Assembly (NCBI GenBank): GCA_030550275.1
Contig: JAUQPR010000011.1
Location: forward strand, 21,526-85,525
DNA length: 64,000 nt
Reading direction: 5' to 3'
Origin: Bacteroidota bacterium
Lineage (GTDB): Bacteria; Bacteroidota; Ignavibacteria; Kapaibacteriales; HRBIN21
Below are positions 53,878-61,238 of the stretch, in pieces. The position numbers were made by a program, and so were the translations under genes. Under the pieces are notes generated by a model, which saw nothing but the letters and a program-made list of their open reading frames with translations, was not told where the DNA came from and did no database searches. Positions within the stretch are counted from its first letter, which is position 1; each line of letters begins with the position of its first letter.

Positions 53878-55386
53878 ATGAAGAGACACGCTCTGATTCT
53901 GCTCATTGCAGGGCTGGTGGCGGGGACGAGCTTCCATTGTGCCTCGCCGGAGTTCACAACGGCAAAGATTGCGCTCGGACAGCGGGATTACCCCAAAGCC
54001 CTGCGAAACCTGGAGCTGGAGACGCGCAAAAACCCCGGCAACGTGGAGGCATGGCTCCTCTTGGCGCAGCTCTATAGGGACCACAAGAAGGACTACGCCG
54101 CTGCTGCCGAGGCGCTCCGCAACGCCCGAGAGAATGACCGCGCTGGAAGCTGGAGGGAGCGCATCGCCGCGGAGGAGCTACTGCTGTGGATGACGGCGTA
54201 CAACGATGCAATCGTGCTGTACAACCAGCTCGTCCAGGTAGAGCAGCCCCTGCCACAGGAGTCGCTGCGCCGGGCACAGCAGCTTCTGGAGTTGGTCGTG
54301 CAGCTCAAGCCCGATGTTCCCGATGCCTATGGGCTACTGGGCACGCTCCAAGAGCTTGCTGGCGATACCGCTGCTGCCCTGAAGACATTTGAGCGCTACC
54401 GAGAGCTGCTCCAACCGGAGCTGCGGGTGGCTCGCCGCACCGGAATCGCTCTGGGAATGTCGCGCGAGGAGCTCCTGCAGCGGCTCGGTGCCCCCGCAGC
54501 CTCCCGCGCTACCGCCTCTGATGCCGATACCCTCTTGGTCGAACGGTGGACGGTTGACGGAGCTCCGCTCTACGTCTTTTCCATCCGGACGGCTGGTGGG
54601 GCTACACGGGTTGAAGGATGGCGCTATAACCCGCCGGCAGTATGGTCGGAGCTGGAGAAGGAGCGCTACACCCGGCTCTCGCTGCAGCCACTGCTTTCAG
54701 CAGCAATTGCTGCACTGGACCGAGGCGAGTACGAGCGTGCCTTGAGCTTTGCAGATGACATCCTAACGCTCCAGCCAACCAACGAGCAAGCTCTCTCCGT
54801 CCGCGCAGAGGTCTACGACCGTCAAGGGCGCACCGAGGAGCTCCTCCGGCTCCTGGAGCAGTTGCGCCAGCAGTATCCCACCAACAAGGTCTACCACGCC
54901 CAGTATGGGCTGCTGCTGACCAAGCTGGAACGCTACGAAGAGGCGGTTCGCGCCTACGAGGAGGCGCTGCGCTTGGACCCGAACTACGATCTGGCGCTCT
55001 TCAACGCAGCCGCGGCGTATAAGAATTGGGCGGGCAAGCTGCAGCAGGAGGAGCTCGAAAAGCGGCGCCAAAATCCCAAATACCAAGAGCAGCGCGAACG
55101 CTACGCGCCGCTGCTGCGCAAGGCTGCCGAGTACTTCGAGCGCTACCGTGAGCTCCCGGGCAAGCGCGATGAGCTCACCGTGCTGGACCAGCTCGTCAAT
55201 ATCTACGAGGTCTTGCCCGACCGGCAGAAGCTCGAGCGCATCGTCCGCGAGCTGGAGGCGTTGGCGCCGCGCTTTGAGCGGGAGGCGCGCTACTATGAGA
55301 TTCTCGGCGGCGTCTATGCCCGCCGAGGCGATAAAACCAAAGCCGAGGAGTACTACCGCAAAGCCGACCAGTTGCGCAAACAGTAA
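53878..55386 (+). CDS. TPR-repeat lipoprotein
   Basis: The 502-residue protein starts with a signal peptide that may end at a lipidated cysteine (Cys21 in GTSFHCASPE; the lipobox is weak). TPR repeats are clear near 29-60 (IALGQRDYPKALRNLELETRKNP) and in the C-terminal half (YGLLLTKLERYEEAVRAYEEALRLDPNYDLAL), with a long helical spacer and more repeats after it. Residues around 190-240 carry a small beta-rich domain (IALGMSREELLQRLGAP). The role is probably a scaffold in the envelope. Confidence 0.82.
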   Translation: MKRHALILLIAGLVAGTSFHCASPEFTTAKIALGQRDYPKALRNLELETRKNPGNVEAWLLLAQLYRDHKKDYAAAAEALRNARENDRAGSWRERIAAEELLLWMTAYNDAIVLYNQLVQVEQPLPQESLRRAQQLLELVVQLKPDVPDAYGLLGTLQELAGDTAAALKTFERYRELLQPELRVARRTGIALGMSREELLQRLGAPAASRATASDADTLLVERWTVDGAPLYVFSIRTAGGATRVEGWRYNPPAVWSELEKERYTRLSLQPLLSAAIAALDRGEYERALSFADDILTLQPTNEQALSVRAEVYDRQGRTEELLRLLEQLRQQYPTNKVYHAQYGLLLTKLERYEEAVRAYEEALRLDPNYDLALFNAAAAYKNWAGKLQQEELEKRRQNPKYQEQRERYAPLLRKAAEYFERYRELPGKRDELTVLDQLVNIYEVLPDRQKLERIVRELEALAPRFEREARYYEILGGVYARRGDKTKAEEYYRKADQLRKQ

Positions 55387-55399
55387 GGGAGAACGCCCC

Positions 55400-55726
55400 A
55401 TGGCGCAGGACCCAAAGGCTGGCGAGCAGCCCGCCATCGAGCACCAGATCAACATCGAGCTCGGCGAGCAGGAAGCCCAAGGCATCTACTCCAACCTGGT
55501 CATCATCTCGCATTCGCTGGCGGAGTTTGTGCTGGACTTCACGCGCGTGCTGCCTGGATTGCCGCGCGCACGGGTGCATGCCCGCATCATCATGACCCCG
55601 CAGCATGCCAAGCTGCTCTGGATTGCGCTCGGGGAGAACCTGCGCAAGTACGAGCAGCAGTACGGGGAGATCCACGTCGAACCGGCTGCGCCGGTGCCAT
55701 CGGGGGGAGCATTCCGGGTGCACTGA
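55400..55726 (+). CDS. DUF3467 domain protein
   Basis: The 108-residue protein matches the DUF3467 pattern: IELGEQEAQGIYSNLVIISHSLAEFVLDFTRVLPG, then ARVHARIIMTPQHAKLLWIALGENLRKYEQQYG. Function unknown. A purine-rich AAGGGAGAA lies a short distance before ATG 55400. The next gene starts directly after the stop. Confidence 0.92.
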   Translation: MAQDPKAGEQPAIEHQINIELGEQEAQGIYSNLVIISHSLAEFVLDFTRVLPGLPRARVHARIIMTPQHAKLLWIALGENLRKYEQQYGEIHVEPAAPVPSGGAFRVH

Positions 55727-57376
55727 ATGGCGGGACTGCGGGGGCGGGTTGCTATTGTGCTCCACGCGCACTTGCCCTATGTGCTCACTCACGGCACCTT
55801 CCCCCACGGCAGCGATTGGGTGTGCGAAGCGGTAGCCGAGAGCTACCTTCCGCTGCTCGGCGTGCTGCGCCGCTTGCTCCTGCGCGGAATCATCCCGCGC
55901 TGGACCATAGAGCTGTCGCCGGTATTGTGTGAACAGCTTGCCAGCCCGCGCTTCCGGGTGCTCTTCCAGAACTACTGCCGTCAGAAGCAGGGGGCAGCTC
56001 GCCAGGATGAGGAGCACTTCCGGCGCTACGGCTACGATCCGCTCTTCGTCGAGCTTGCCCGCTTTTGGCAATCCTTCTACGCAGAGCGGCTGCGGGAGTT
56101 CACCGAAGAGTACCGCGGAAAGCTGCTTGCGGTGCTGGAGCGGCTCCAGCGCATCGGGGCAATAGAGCTGCTTGCTTCGGCAGCAACCCATGCGTACCTG
56201 CCGCTGCTTCCGAGTGAGCGTTCAGTCGGGTTGCAGCTTCGGCTCGGTGTGGAGACCTACCGGCGCTATTTCCGCACGGCACCGCGCGGGATTTGGCTGC
56301 CGGAGTGCGGATACTGCCCTGCCGACAGCATCCCGGCGCGCGCGCTCTTTGGGGCAGCCGCTGAACGCTCCATGGGGACGGAGCAGTGGCTTGCCCGGCT
56401 GGGGTTGGAATACTGCGTGCTCGAAGAGGAGCTGCTGCGGCGGGCAACGCCGCTGACGCAGCTCCCGCTGCGTACGGTGTTGCTGCCCTACCGCATCGCT
56501 TCTGCACCGAACTCCCCATCGGCGGTCGCCTTCTTCCGCCATCGGGAGTGCGCTGCGCGGGTCTGGGATGCCCGTATCGGCTATCCCGGCGATGGCGATT
56601 ACCTGGACTTCCACAAGAAGCACCATGCCTCCCTCCTGCGCTACTGGCGTGTGACGGACAATCGCACCGACCTGCAGTACAAGCTGCTCTATGTGCCGCA
56701 GTGGGCGCAGTCGAAGGCGCGCCACCACGCTGAGCATTTCGCCGGCGTTGTGGTGGAGACCCTTTTGCAGTTCCATGCGCAAACGGGGCATGCCGGCGTG
56801 CTATGCCTGCCCTTCGATATGGAGCTTTTCGGGCACTGGTGGTTTGAGGGACCGCTGTTCCTGGAAGCGCTCACCGAGCTGCTCGATGCCCATCCCGAGA
56901 TTGCACTTGCCCCGCTGGGGGAGTGTCTCGAGGCGGTTCCAGTGTTTGGTCCCGTTCGCCCACCCGACGGCTCCTGGGGAGCGGACGCTGGGCATCTCCC
57001 GTGGGCAGACCCGCAGGTGCACTGGATCTGGCAGTTGCTGCGGGATGCAGAGGCGCGGCTGCGCCCCATCGTGGAACGCCTGCCGGAGGTGCGCAACCCG
57101 CTTCTGGAGCGGATCGTACGGCAAGCGCTGCGCGAGCTTCTGCTCTTGCAGAGTTCGGATTGGAGCTTCCTCATCGTCGGTGGGACGGCGCGCGATTATG
57201 CCCAGCAGCGCGTGTTCTTCCACGCGCAGGATTTCCACCATTTGTGCGAATTTGCCGAGCGCGTGCTCGACGGGGCTGAGCTCGCCCCGGAACAGCAGCA
57301 CTTGCTGGAGCAGATCGAGCAGCGGGATGCCCTCTTTACGGAGCTGTCGCCCAGGTGGTGGAGTGCGGCCGAATGA
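55727..57376 (+). CDS. Glycoside hydrolase family 57, probable 1,4-alpha-glucan branching enzyme
   Basis: The protein has 549 residues. GH57 catalytic residues are Glu193 (RGIWLPECGY) and Asp364 (PFDMELFGHWWFEG). The C-terminal segment is the DUF1957-type branching-enzyme helix domain. It creates alpha-1,6 branches in glycogen. It overlaps the HAD-UbiA gene by four bases (ATGA). Amylopullulanase-like members of GH57 are less likely because of the WFEG motif and the length. Confidence 0.9.
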   Translation: MAGLRGRVAIVLHAHLPYVLTHGTFPHGSDWVCEAVAESYLPLLGVLRRLLLRGIIPRWTIELSPVLCEQLASPRFRVLFQNYCRQKQGAARQDEEHFRRYGYDPLFVELARFWQSFYAERLREFTEEYRGKLLAVLERLQRIGAIELLASAATHAYLPLLPSERSVGLQLRLGVETYRRYFRTAPRGIWLPECGYCPADSIPARALFGAAAERSMGTEQWLARLGLEYCVLEEELLRRATPLTQLPLRTVLLPYRIASAPNSPSAVAFFRHRECAARVWDARIGYPGDGDYLDFHKKHHASLLRYWRVTDNRTDLQYKLLYVPQWAQSKARHHAEHFAGVVVETLLQFHAQTGHAGVLCLPFDMELFGHWWFEGPLFLEALTELLDAHPEIALAPLGECLEAVPVFGPVRPPDGSWGADAGHLPWADPQVHWIWQLLRDAEARLRPIVERLPEVRNPLLERIVRQALRELLLLQSSDWSFLIVGGTARDYAQQRVFFHAQDFHHLCEFAERVLDGAELAPEQQHLLEQIEQRDALFTELSPRWWSAAE

Positions 57377-58764
57377 GCGCAGTCCTGGTGGTGGATTTGG
57401 ATGGCACACTGCTGCGCACGGACGCGGCGTGGGAGAGCCTCTTGGAGCTTGTGCGGCGCCGACCGTGGCGGCTGCTGCTGCTGCCGGTGTGGCTGCTCCG
57501 AGGACGCTCGTACGCGAAGCTCCGTCTGGCGCAGGAAGCTTCCCTGGATGTGCGCTCCCTGCCCTACGATGAGGAGCTTCTGGAGTGGCTCAAGCTGGAG
57601 CGGCAACGGGGACGGAGATTGATTCTGGCAACGGCTGCGGTAGCTCCAATTGCCCACGCCGTGGCGCAGCACCTGGGGATATTCGATGCCGTGCTCTGCA
57701 GCGGCTCTGAACAGAATATGCGCGGTACGCGCAAGCTGCAAGCGCTTCAGGCACTCCTGCAGGGGCAGCCGTTTGAGTACGTGGGCAATTCCCCGGTGGA
57801 TGGACCGCTGTGGCGGGCGGCGTCGCGGGCGCATGTGGTCGGACCGCGCTGGTTGGCGCGCTGGGTGCAGCAGCAGGCATCGCTGGGACGCCATTTCCAC
57901 CGTACGGTGCGCATGCGCGATGTGTGGGCACTGCTGCGGGTGCACCAGTGGGTCAAGAATGCCCTGGTCTTCATTCCGCTGGTGTTGGCGCATCGGACGG
58001 AATTGGGCTTGTGGGGACAAGCCGCGGCAGCGGCGCTTGCACTCTCCCTGTGGGCATCGGCACTGTATGTGTGGAACGACCTGCTGGATTTGCCTGCAGA
58101 CCGAGCTCATCCGCGCAAGCGGTGGCGTCCGATCGCATCGGGGCGTATCCCGATATGGTCGGCGCTGCTGGTCATCCCGCTGCTGCTTGGGGCGGGATGG
58201 GGGATTGCGCTGTACTTGAGGGAGGACTTCCAGCTTGCGCTGCTGGGCTACGGAGTGGGCTCGGCAGCGTATTCGCTGTGGCTGAAGCGCCTTGCGCTGG
58301 TGGATGTGCTGATGCTGTCGAGCCTGTACGCGCTGCGCGTGCTTGCCGGCGGCTGGGCAACGGGGGTGCCGCTATCGGGCTGGTTACTGACCTTTTCGGT
58401 CTTCCTGTTCGTGAGCCTGGGCTTCCTCAAGCGCTACGTCGAGCTGCACACGGTGCAGCCGGATGAGCGCCGAGGCTACCAGCGTGGGGATGAGCGGCTG
58501 CTCTACAGCTTCGGCAGCGCAAGCGGCTACTTGGCGGTGCTGGTGTTGCTGCTGTACCTGAACAGCCCGGATGTGCTGCGCCTGTATAGCCACCCGCGAT
58601 GGCTGTGGTTGAGCAGCCCGCTGCTGCTGTACTGGATTGCCTACCTGTGGTTGCGGGCGCATCGCCGCGAGATGAGCGATGATCCGGTGGTGTTCGTCCT
58701 GCGCGACCGGATAAGCTACGGCATCGCTGCGGCGATGGCGCTTGTGCTGCTGCTGGCGCGATGA
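57373..58764 (+). CDS. Fusion: HAD hydrolase + UbiA prenyltransferase (decaprenyl-phosphate phosphoribosyltransferase-like)
   Basis: The 463-residue protein fuses an N-terminal HAD domain (DLDGTLLRTD, nucleophile Asp8, about residues 1-180) to a UbiA domain with about nine membrane helices. UbiA motifs are the first Asp-rich segment NDLLDLPADRAHPRKRWRPIASG (N235) and a second one in YVELHTVQPDERRGYQ. In mycobacteria a UbiA enzyme makes decaprenyl-phosphoryl-5-phosphoribose from PRPP. Here the HAD could remove the 5-phosphate. The next two genes are the DprE1 and DprE2 homologues, which supports this reading. Confidence 0.88.
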   Translation: MSAVLVVDLDGTLLRTDAAWESLLELVRRRPWRLLLLPVWLLRGRSYAKLRLAQEASLDVRSLPYDEELLEWLKLERQRGRRLILATAAVAPIAHAVAQHLGIFDAVLCSGSEQNMRGTRKLQALQALLQGQPFEYVGNSPVDGPLWRAASRAHVVGPRWLARWVQQQASLGRHFHRTVRMRDVWALLRVHQWVKNALVFIPLVLAHRTELGLWGQAAAAALALSLWASALYVWNDLLDLPADRAHPRKRWRPIASGRIPIWSALLVIPLLLGAGWGIALYLREDFQLALLGYGVGSAAYSLWLKRLALVDVLMLSSLYALRVLAGGWATGVPLSGWLLTFSVFLFVSLGFLKRYVELHTVQPDERRGYQRGDERLLYSFGSASGYLAVLVLLLYLNSPDVLRLYSHPRWLWLSSPLLLYWIAYLWLRAHRREMSDDPVVFVLRDRISYGIAAAMALVLLLAR

Positions 58765-60098
58765 GGCGGGAGCAGTATCTCTCCTGGGGTCGGTACCCAC
58801 GAGCGTATCCGGCAGCAGTGTACCAACTGCGCTGGCGGGATGAGCCCTTGCCGCGCCCTGCACCGGGCATGACGATGCTGGCGTACGGCTACGGTCGCAG
58901 CTACGGGGATTGCTGCCTCAACAGCGGTGGCGTACTGCTGGACACAAAGAGGCTGGAGCGCTTCATCGCCTTCGATCCCGCCGCTGGGATCCTGCGCTGC
59001 GAAGCAGGGGTGAGCCTGGCACAGGTGCTGGAGCTGATTGTCCCACGCGGCTTCTTCCTGCCGGTGACCCCGGGCACGCGCTGGGTCTCCATCGGCGGAG
59101 CGATCGCCAACGACGTCCACGGGAAGAACCACCACCGTGCGGGAAGCTTCGGCTGCCACGTGCGCGCCTTCGAGCTGGTGCGCTCCTCTGGAGAACGCCT
59201 GCTGTGCACGCCGGAACAGAATGCCGAGCTCTTCCGTGCCACGATCGGAGGGCTGGGGCTGACCGGGCTCATCACCTGGGTGGAGTTCGCGCTGCGCCCG
59301 ATCGGCACGCCCTGGATGGTGGTGGAGAGCATCCGCTACGGCTCGCTGCGGGAGTTCTTCGAGCTGACGCAGGAGTCCGATGCCGACTTCGAGTACACGG
59401 TCGCCTGGGTGGATGTCAGCGCGGGCGGGAGCCAATTGGGGCGCGGGATCTTCCTGCGGGGGAATCACGCCGAACCAGAGCAGGCACCACAGCACGCCCC
59501 GCGCCCACAGTTGCGCATACCGGTGCCGGTGAGCTGTCCGCAGTGGGTGCTCAATCGGTTGAGTGCACGGCTGTTCAATGCGCTGTACTGGCGCCGTCCT
59601 CTGCGTCGGCGGATGGTGCAGCCGTACGAGGCGTTCTTCTACCCGCTGGATGTGCTGGCGGAGTGGTATCGGCTCTATGGGCGCCGGGGCTTTGTGCAGT
59701 ACCAGTGTGTCGTCCCGCGCCAGTGTGCCGAGGAGGCAATCGCAGAGCTGTTGGGGCGGATCCGCGCCTCTGGACGGACGGCAACCCTGGGGGTGCTGAA
59801 GGTGTTTGGGGAGCAGAGGTCGCCGGGGATGCTCTCCTTCCCCAGACCTGGGGTGACCTTGGCGGTGGATTTGGCAATGGAGGGGGATGCGACACTGCGG
59901 CTGTTGGAGGAGCTGGACTCGTGTGTGAGCGCATGCGGTGGGGCGCTGTATCCGGCAAAGGATGCGCGCATGTCGCCGGAGATGTTCCAGCGCTCCTTCC
60001 CACACTGGCGGGAGTTTGCACGCTTTGTGGACCCGCAGTTCTGCTCGGATTTCTGGCGTCGTGTCACGGGTTCAAGGGGTGAACCATGCGCGTGCTGA
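58761..60098 (+). CDS. FAD-linked oxidoreductase, DprE1-like (decaprenylphosphoryl-beta-D-ribose 2'-oxidase family)
   Basis: The 445-residue protein has the FAD-binding segment AYGYGRSYGD at 41-50 and TPGTRWVSIGGAIANDVHGKNHHRAGSFG at 103-131, the strongest DprE1 signature (VHGKNHH). DprE1 oxidises the 2'-OH of decaprenylphosphoryl ribose to the keto form. The C-terminal domain and YPAKDARMSPEMFQRSFP match the family end. It overlaps the UbiA gene by four bases and the DprE2-like gene by 13. Confidence 0.92.
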   Translation: MRREQYLSWGRYPRAYPAAVYQLRWRDEPLPRPAPGMTMLAYGYGRSYGDCCLNSGGVLLDTKRLERFIAFDPAAGILRCEAGVSLAQVLELIVPRGFFLPVTPGTRWVSIGGAIANDVHGKNHHRAGSFGCHVRAFELVRSSGERLLCTPEQNAELFRATIGGLGLTGLITWVEFALRPIGTPWMVVESIRYGSLREFFELTQESDADFEYTVAWVDVSAGGSQLGRGIFLRGNHAEPEQAPQHAPRPQLRIPVPVSCPQWVLNRLSARLFNALYWRRPLRRRMVQPYEAFFYPLDVLAEWYRLYGRRGFVQYQCVVPRQCAEEAIAELLGRIRASGRTATLGVLKVFGEQRSPGMLSFPRPGVTLAVDLAMEGDATLRLLEELDSCVSACGGALYPAKDARMSPEMFQRSFPHWREFARFVDPQFCSDFWRRVTGSRGEPCAC

Positions 60099-60835
60099 TC
60101 GTTGGAGCGACTTCGGGGATTGCGCAGGTGGTCGTGCGCCTGTACGCCCGCGATGGGGCGCGGCTCCTCTTGGTGGGACGCGATGCAGCCAAGCTCCAGG
60201 CCGTAGCAGCGGATGCCCACGTCCGCGGGGCAGCTGCGGTAGAGACGCTGCTCTGGGATGCACGCCAGTGGGAGCGCGCCGGGGAGGTGGTCCGGCGGGC
60301 GCGGGAGTGGCTGCAGGAGCTCGATGTTGTGCTGATTGCCCATGGGAGCCTCCCACAGCAAGCTGAGCTGTGGCATAATCCGGTGCGGGCAATCGAGGAG
60401 TTTCACATCACTGGCACGAGCGTCATTGCTCTGCTTGCGGAGCTGGTGCCGGTCCTGGAGGCGCAGCGTCGTGGAGTGGTGGGCGTCATCAGCTCGGTTG
60501 CCGGTGAGCGTGGGCGCGCTGCGATGGCGATATACGGGGCAGCGAAGGCGGCGGTAACGGCTGCAACAGCTGGCGTTCGCGGGCATTTGGCGCAGTACGG
60601 GGTGCGCGTCATCACCATCAAGCCAGGGTTTGTGGATACCCCGATGATTGCCCATCTGCCACGGAGTGGGCTCATTGGAGCAATGATTGCCTCGCCGGAG
60701 CGCGTGGGAAGGCGCATCTATCGGGCATTGCAGCGCGGGCGCCCGGACAACCTCTACGTGCCCTGGTGGTGGCGCTGGGTGATGCTGCTGGTTCGGGCAA
60801 TTCCGGAGCCGCTCTTCAAGCGGCTGCGGATGTAG
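60086..60835 (+). CDS. Short-chain dehydrogenase, DprE2-like
   Basis: The 249-residue SDR has the NAD(P) motif GATSGIA near 7-13, the catalytic serine in ISSVAGERG and the Tyr150/Lys154 pair in YGAAKAA. The C-terminal GFVDTPMIAHLP and WWWRWVMLLVRAIPEPLFKRL are typical of DprE2, which reduces the keto intermediate to decaprenylphosphoryl arabinose. It overlaps the DprE1-like gene by 13 bases. Confidence 0.9.
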   Translation: MRVLIVGATSGIAQVVVRLYARDGARLLLVGRDAAKLQAVAADAHVRGAAAVETLLWDARQWERAGEVVRRAREWLQELDVVLIAHGSLPQQAELWHNPVRAIEEFHITGTSVIALLAELVPVLEAQRRGVVGVISSVAGERGRAAMAIYGAAKAAVTAATAGVRGHLAQYGVRVITIKPGFVDTPMIAHLPRSGLIGAMIASPERVGRRIYRALQRGRPDNLYVPWWWRWVMLLVRAIPEPLFKRLRM

Positions 60836-60869
60836 GGTGCCAGGGCATCGCCACATGGTCCCGGTTGCA

Positions 60870-60891
60870 GGGCAACCACAGGGGGTTGCCC
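60870..60891. repeat. Palindrome, possible REP-like intergenic repeat
   Basis: GGGCAACC pairs with GGTTGCCC across a 6-base ACAGGG loop. The sequence around it, a run GGGCAACC...GGGGGTTGCCCC, looks like the short palindromic repeats found between genes in many bacteria. No second copy is in the window. Confidence 0.45.
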
Positions 60892-60938
60892 CTACGATGT
60901 GTGCGTTGAACCATCGCCATCGGGGCGGATCCCTATGT

Positions 60939-60975
60939 CTGCCCTGTTACCCGCCAAGGCGGGTGAGAGAGGCAG
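60939..60975. repeat. Long hairpin (possible terminator or repeat)
   Basis: The inner stem ACCCGCC/GGCGGGT (loop AA) is perfect over 7 bp. Flanking bases T-A and T-G extend it, and CTGCC/GGCAG pair on the outside. No T-run follows. Confidence 0.4.
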
Positions 60976-61100
60976 AGTACGTAAATTCGCGCTGCGACCT
61001 ATGGGCAGGGTGGGGGCGAGCTGCTGCTGGAGGCATGTGGATGTGCAATCCGCATGGCGTGCGATGGGGTACGTGTATTGCGTATTTGCACGAGCTTGCC

Positions 61101-61108
61101 TAAGTTTG
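61101..61108 (+). promoter_or_regulatory. -7 box for the adhesin gene
   Basis: TAAGTTTG fits TAnnTTTG, 130 bases before ATG 61239, giving an unusually long 5' leader compared with other genes here. Confidence 0.55.
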
Positions 61109-61238
61109 CGCCGGCGTACGTGGCAACAGTGGGGTGTGAGGATGCTGGAGCGCAAGGGTATGGCGTGCGTTGGGGGGTGGGGGCGCGGTCGTCATGTGTC
61201 AATTCCGGTACAGTTCCACTTGCCGTGAGGGGTCTCTC

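Larger units (their letters stand above)
60836..61238 (+). other. Intergenic region with two palindromes and a promoter
   Basis: No gene is seen. It contains an 8-bp hairpin at 60870-60891, a longer hairpin at 60939-60975 and the -7 box at 61101, which begins a ~120-base leader to the gene at 61239. Short open frames here (for example 60899-61228) lack any family resemblance. Confidence 0.6.

Noticed and set aside
60899..61228. Open frame of 109 residues in the intergenic region
   Set aside because: It contains the promoter and hairpins of the next gene and has no family resemblance.
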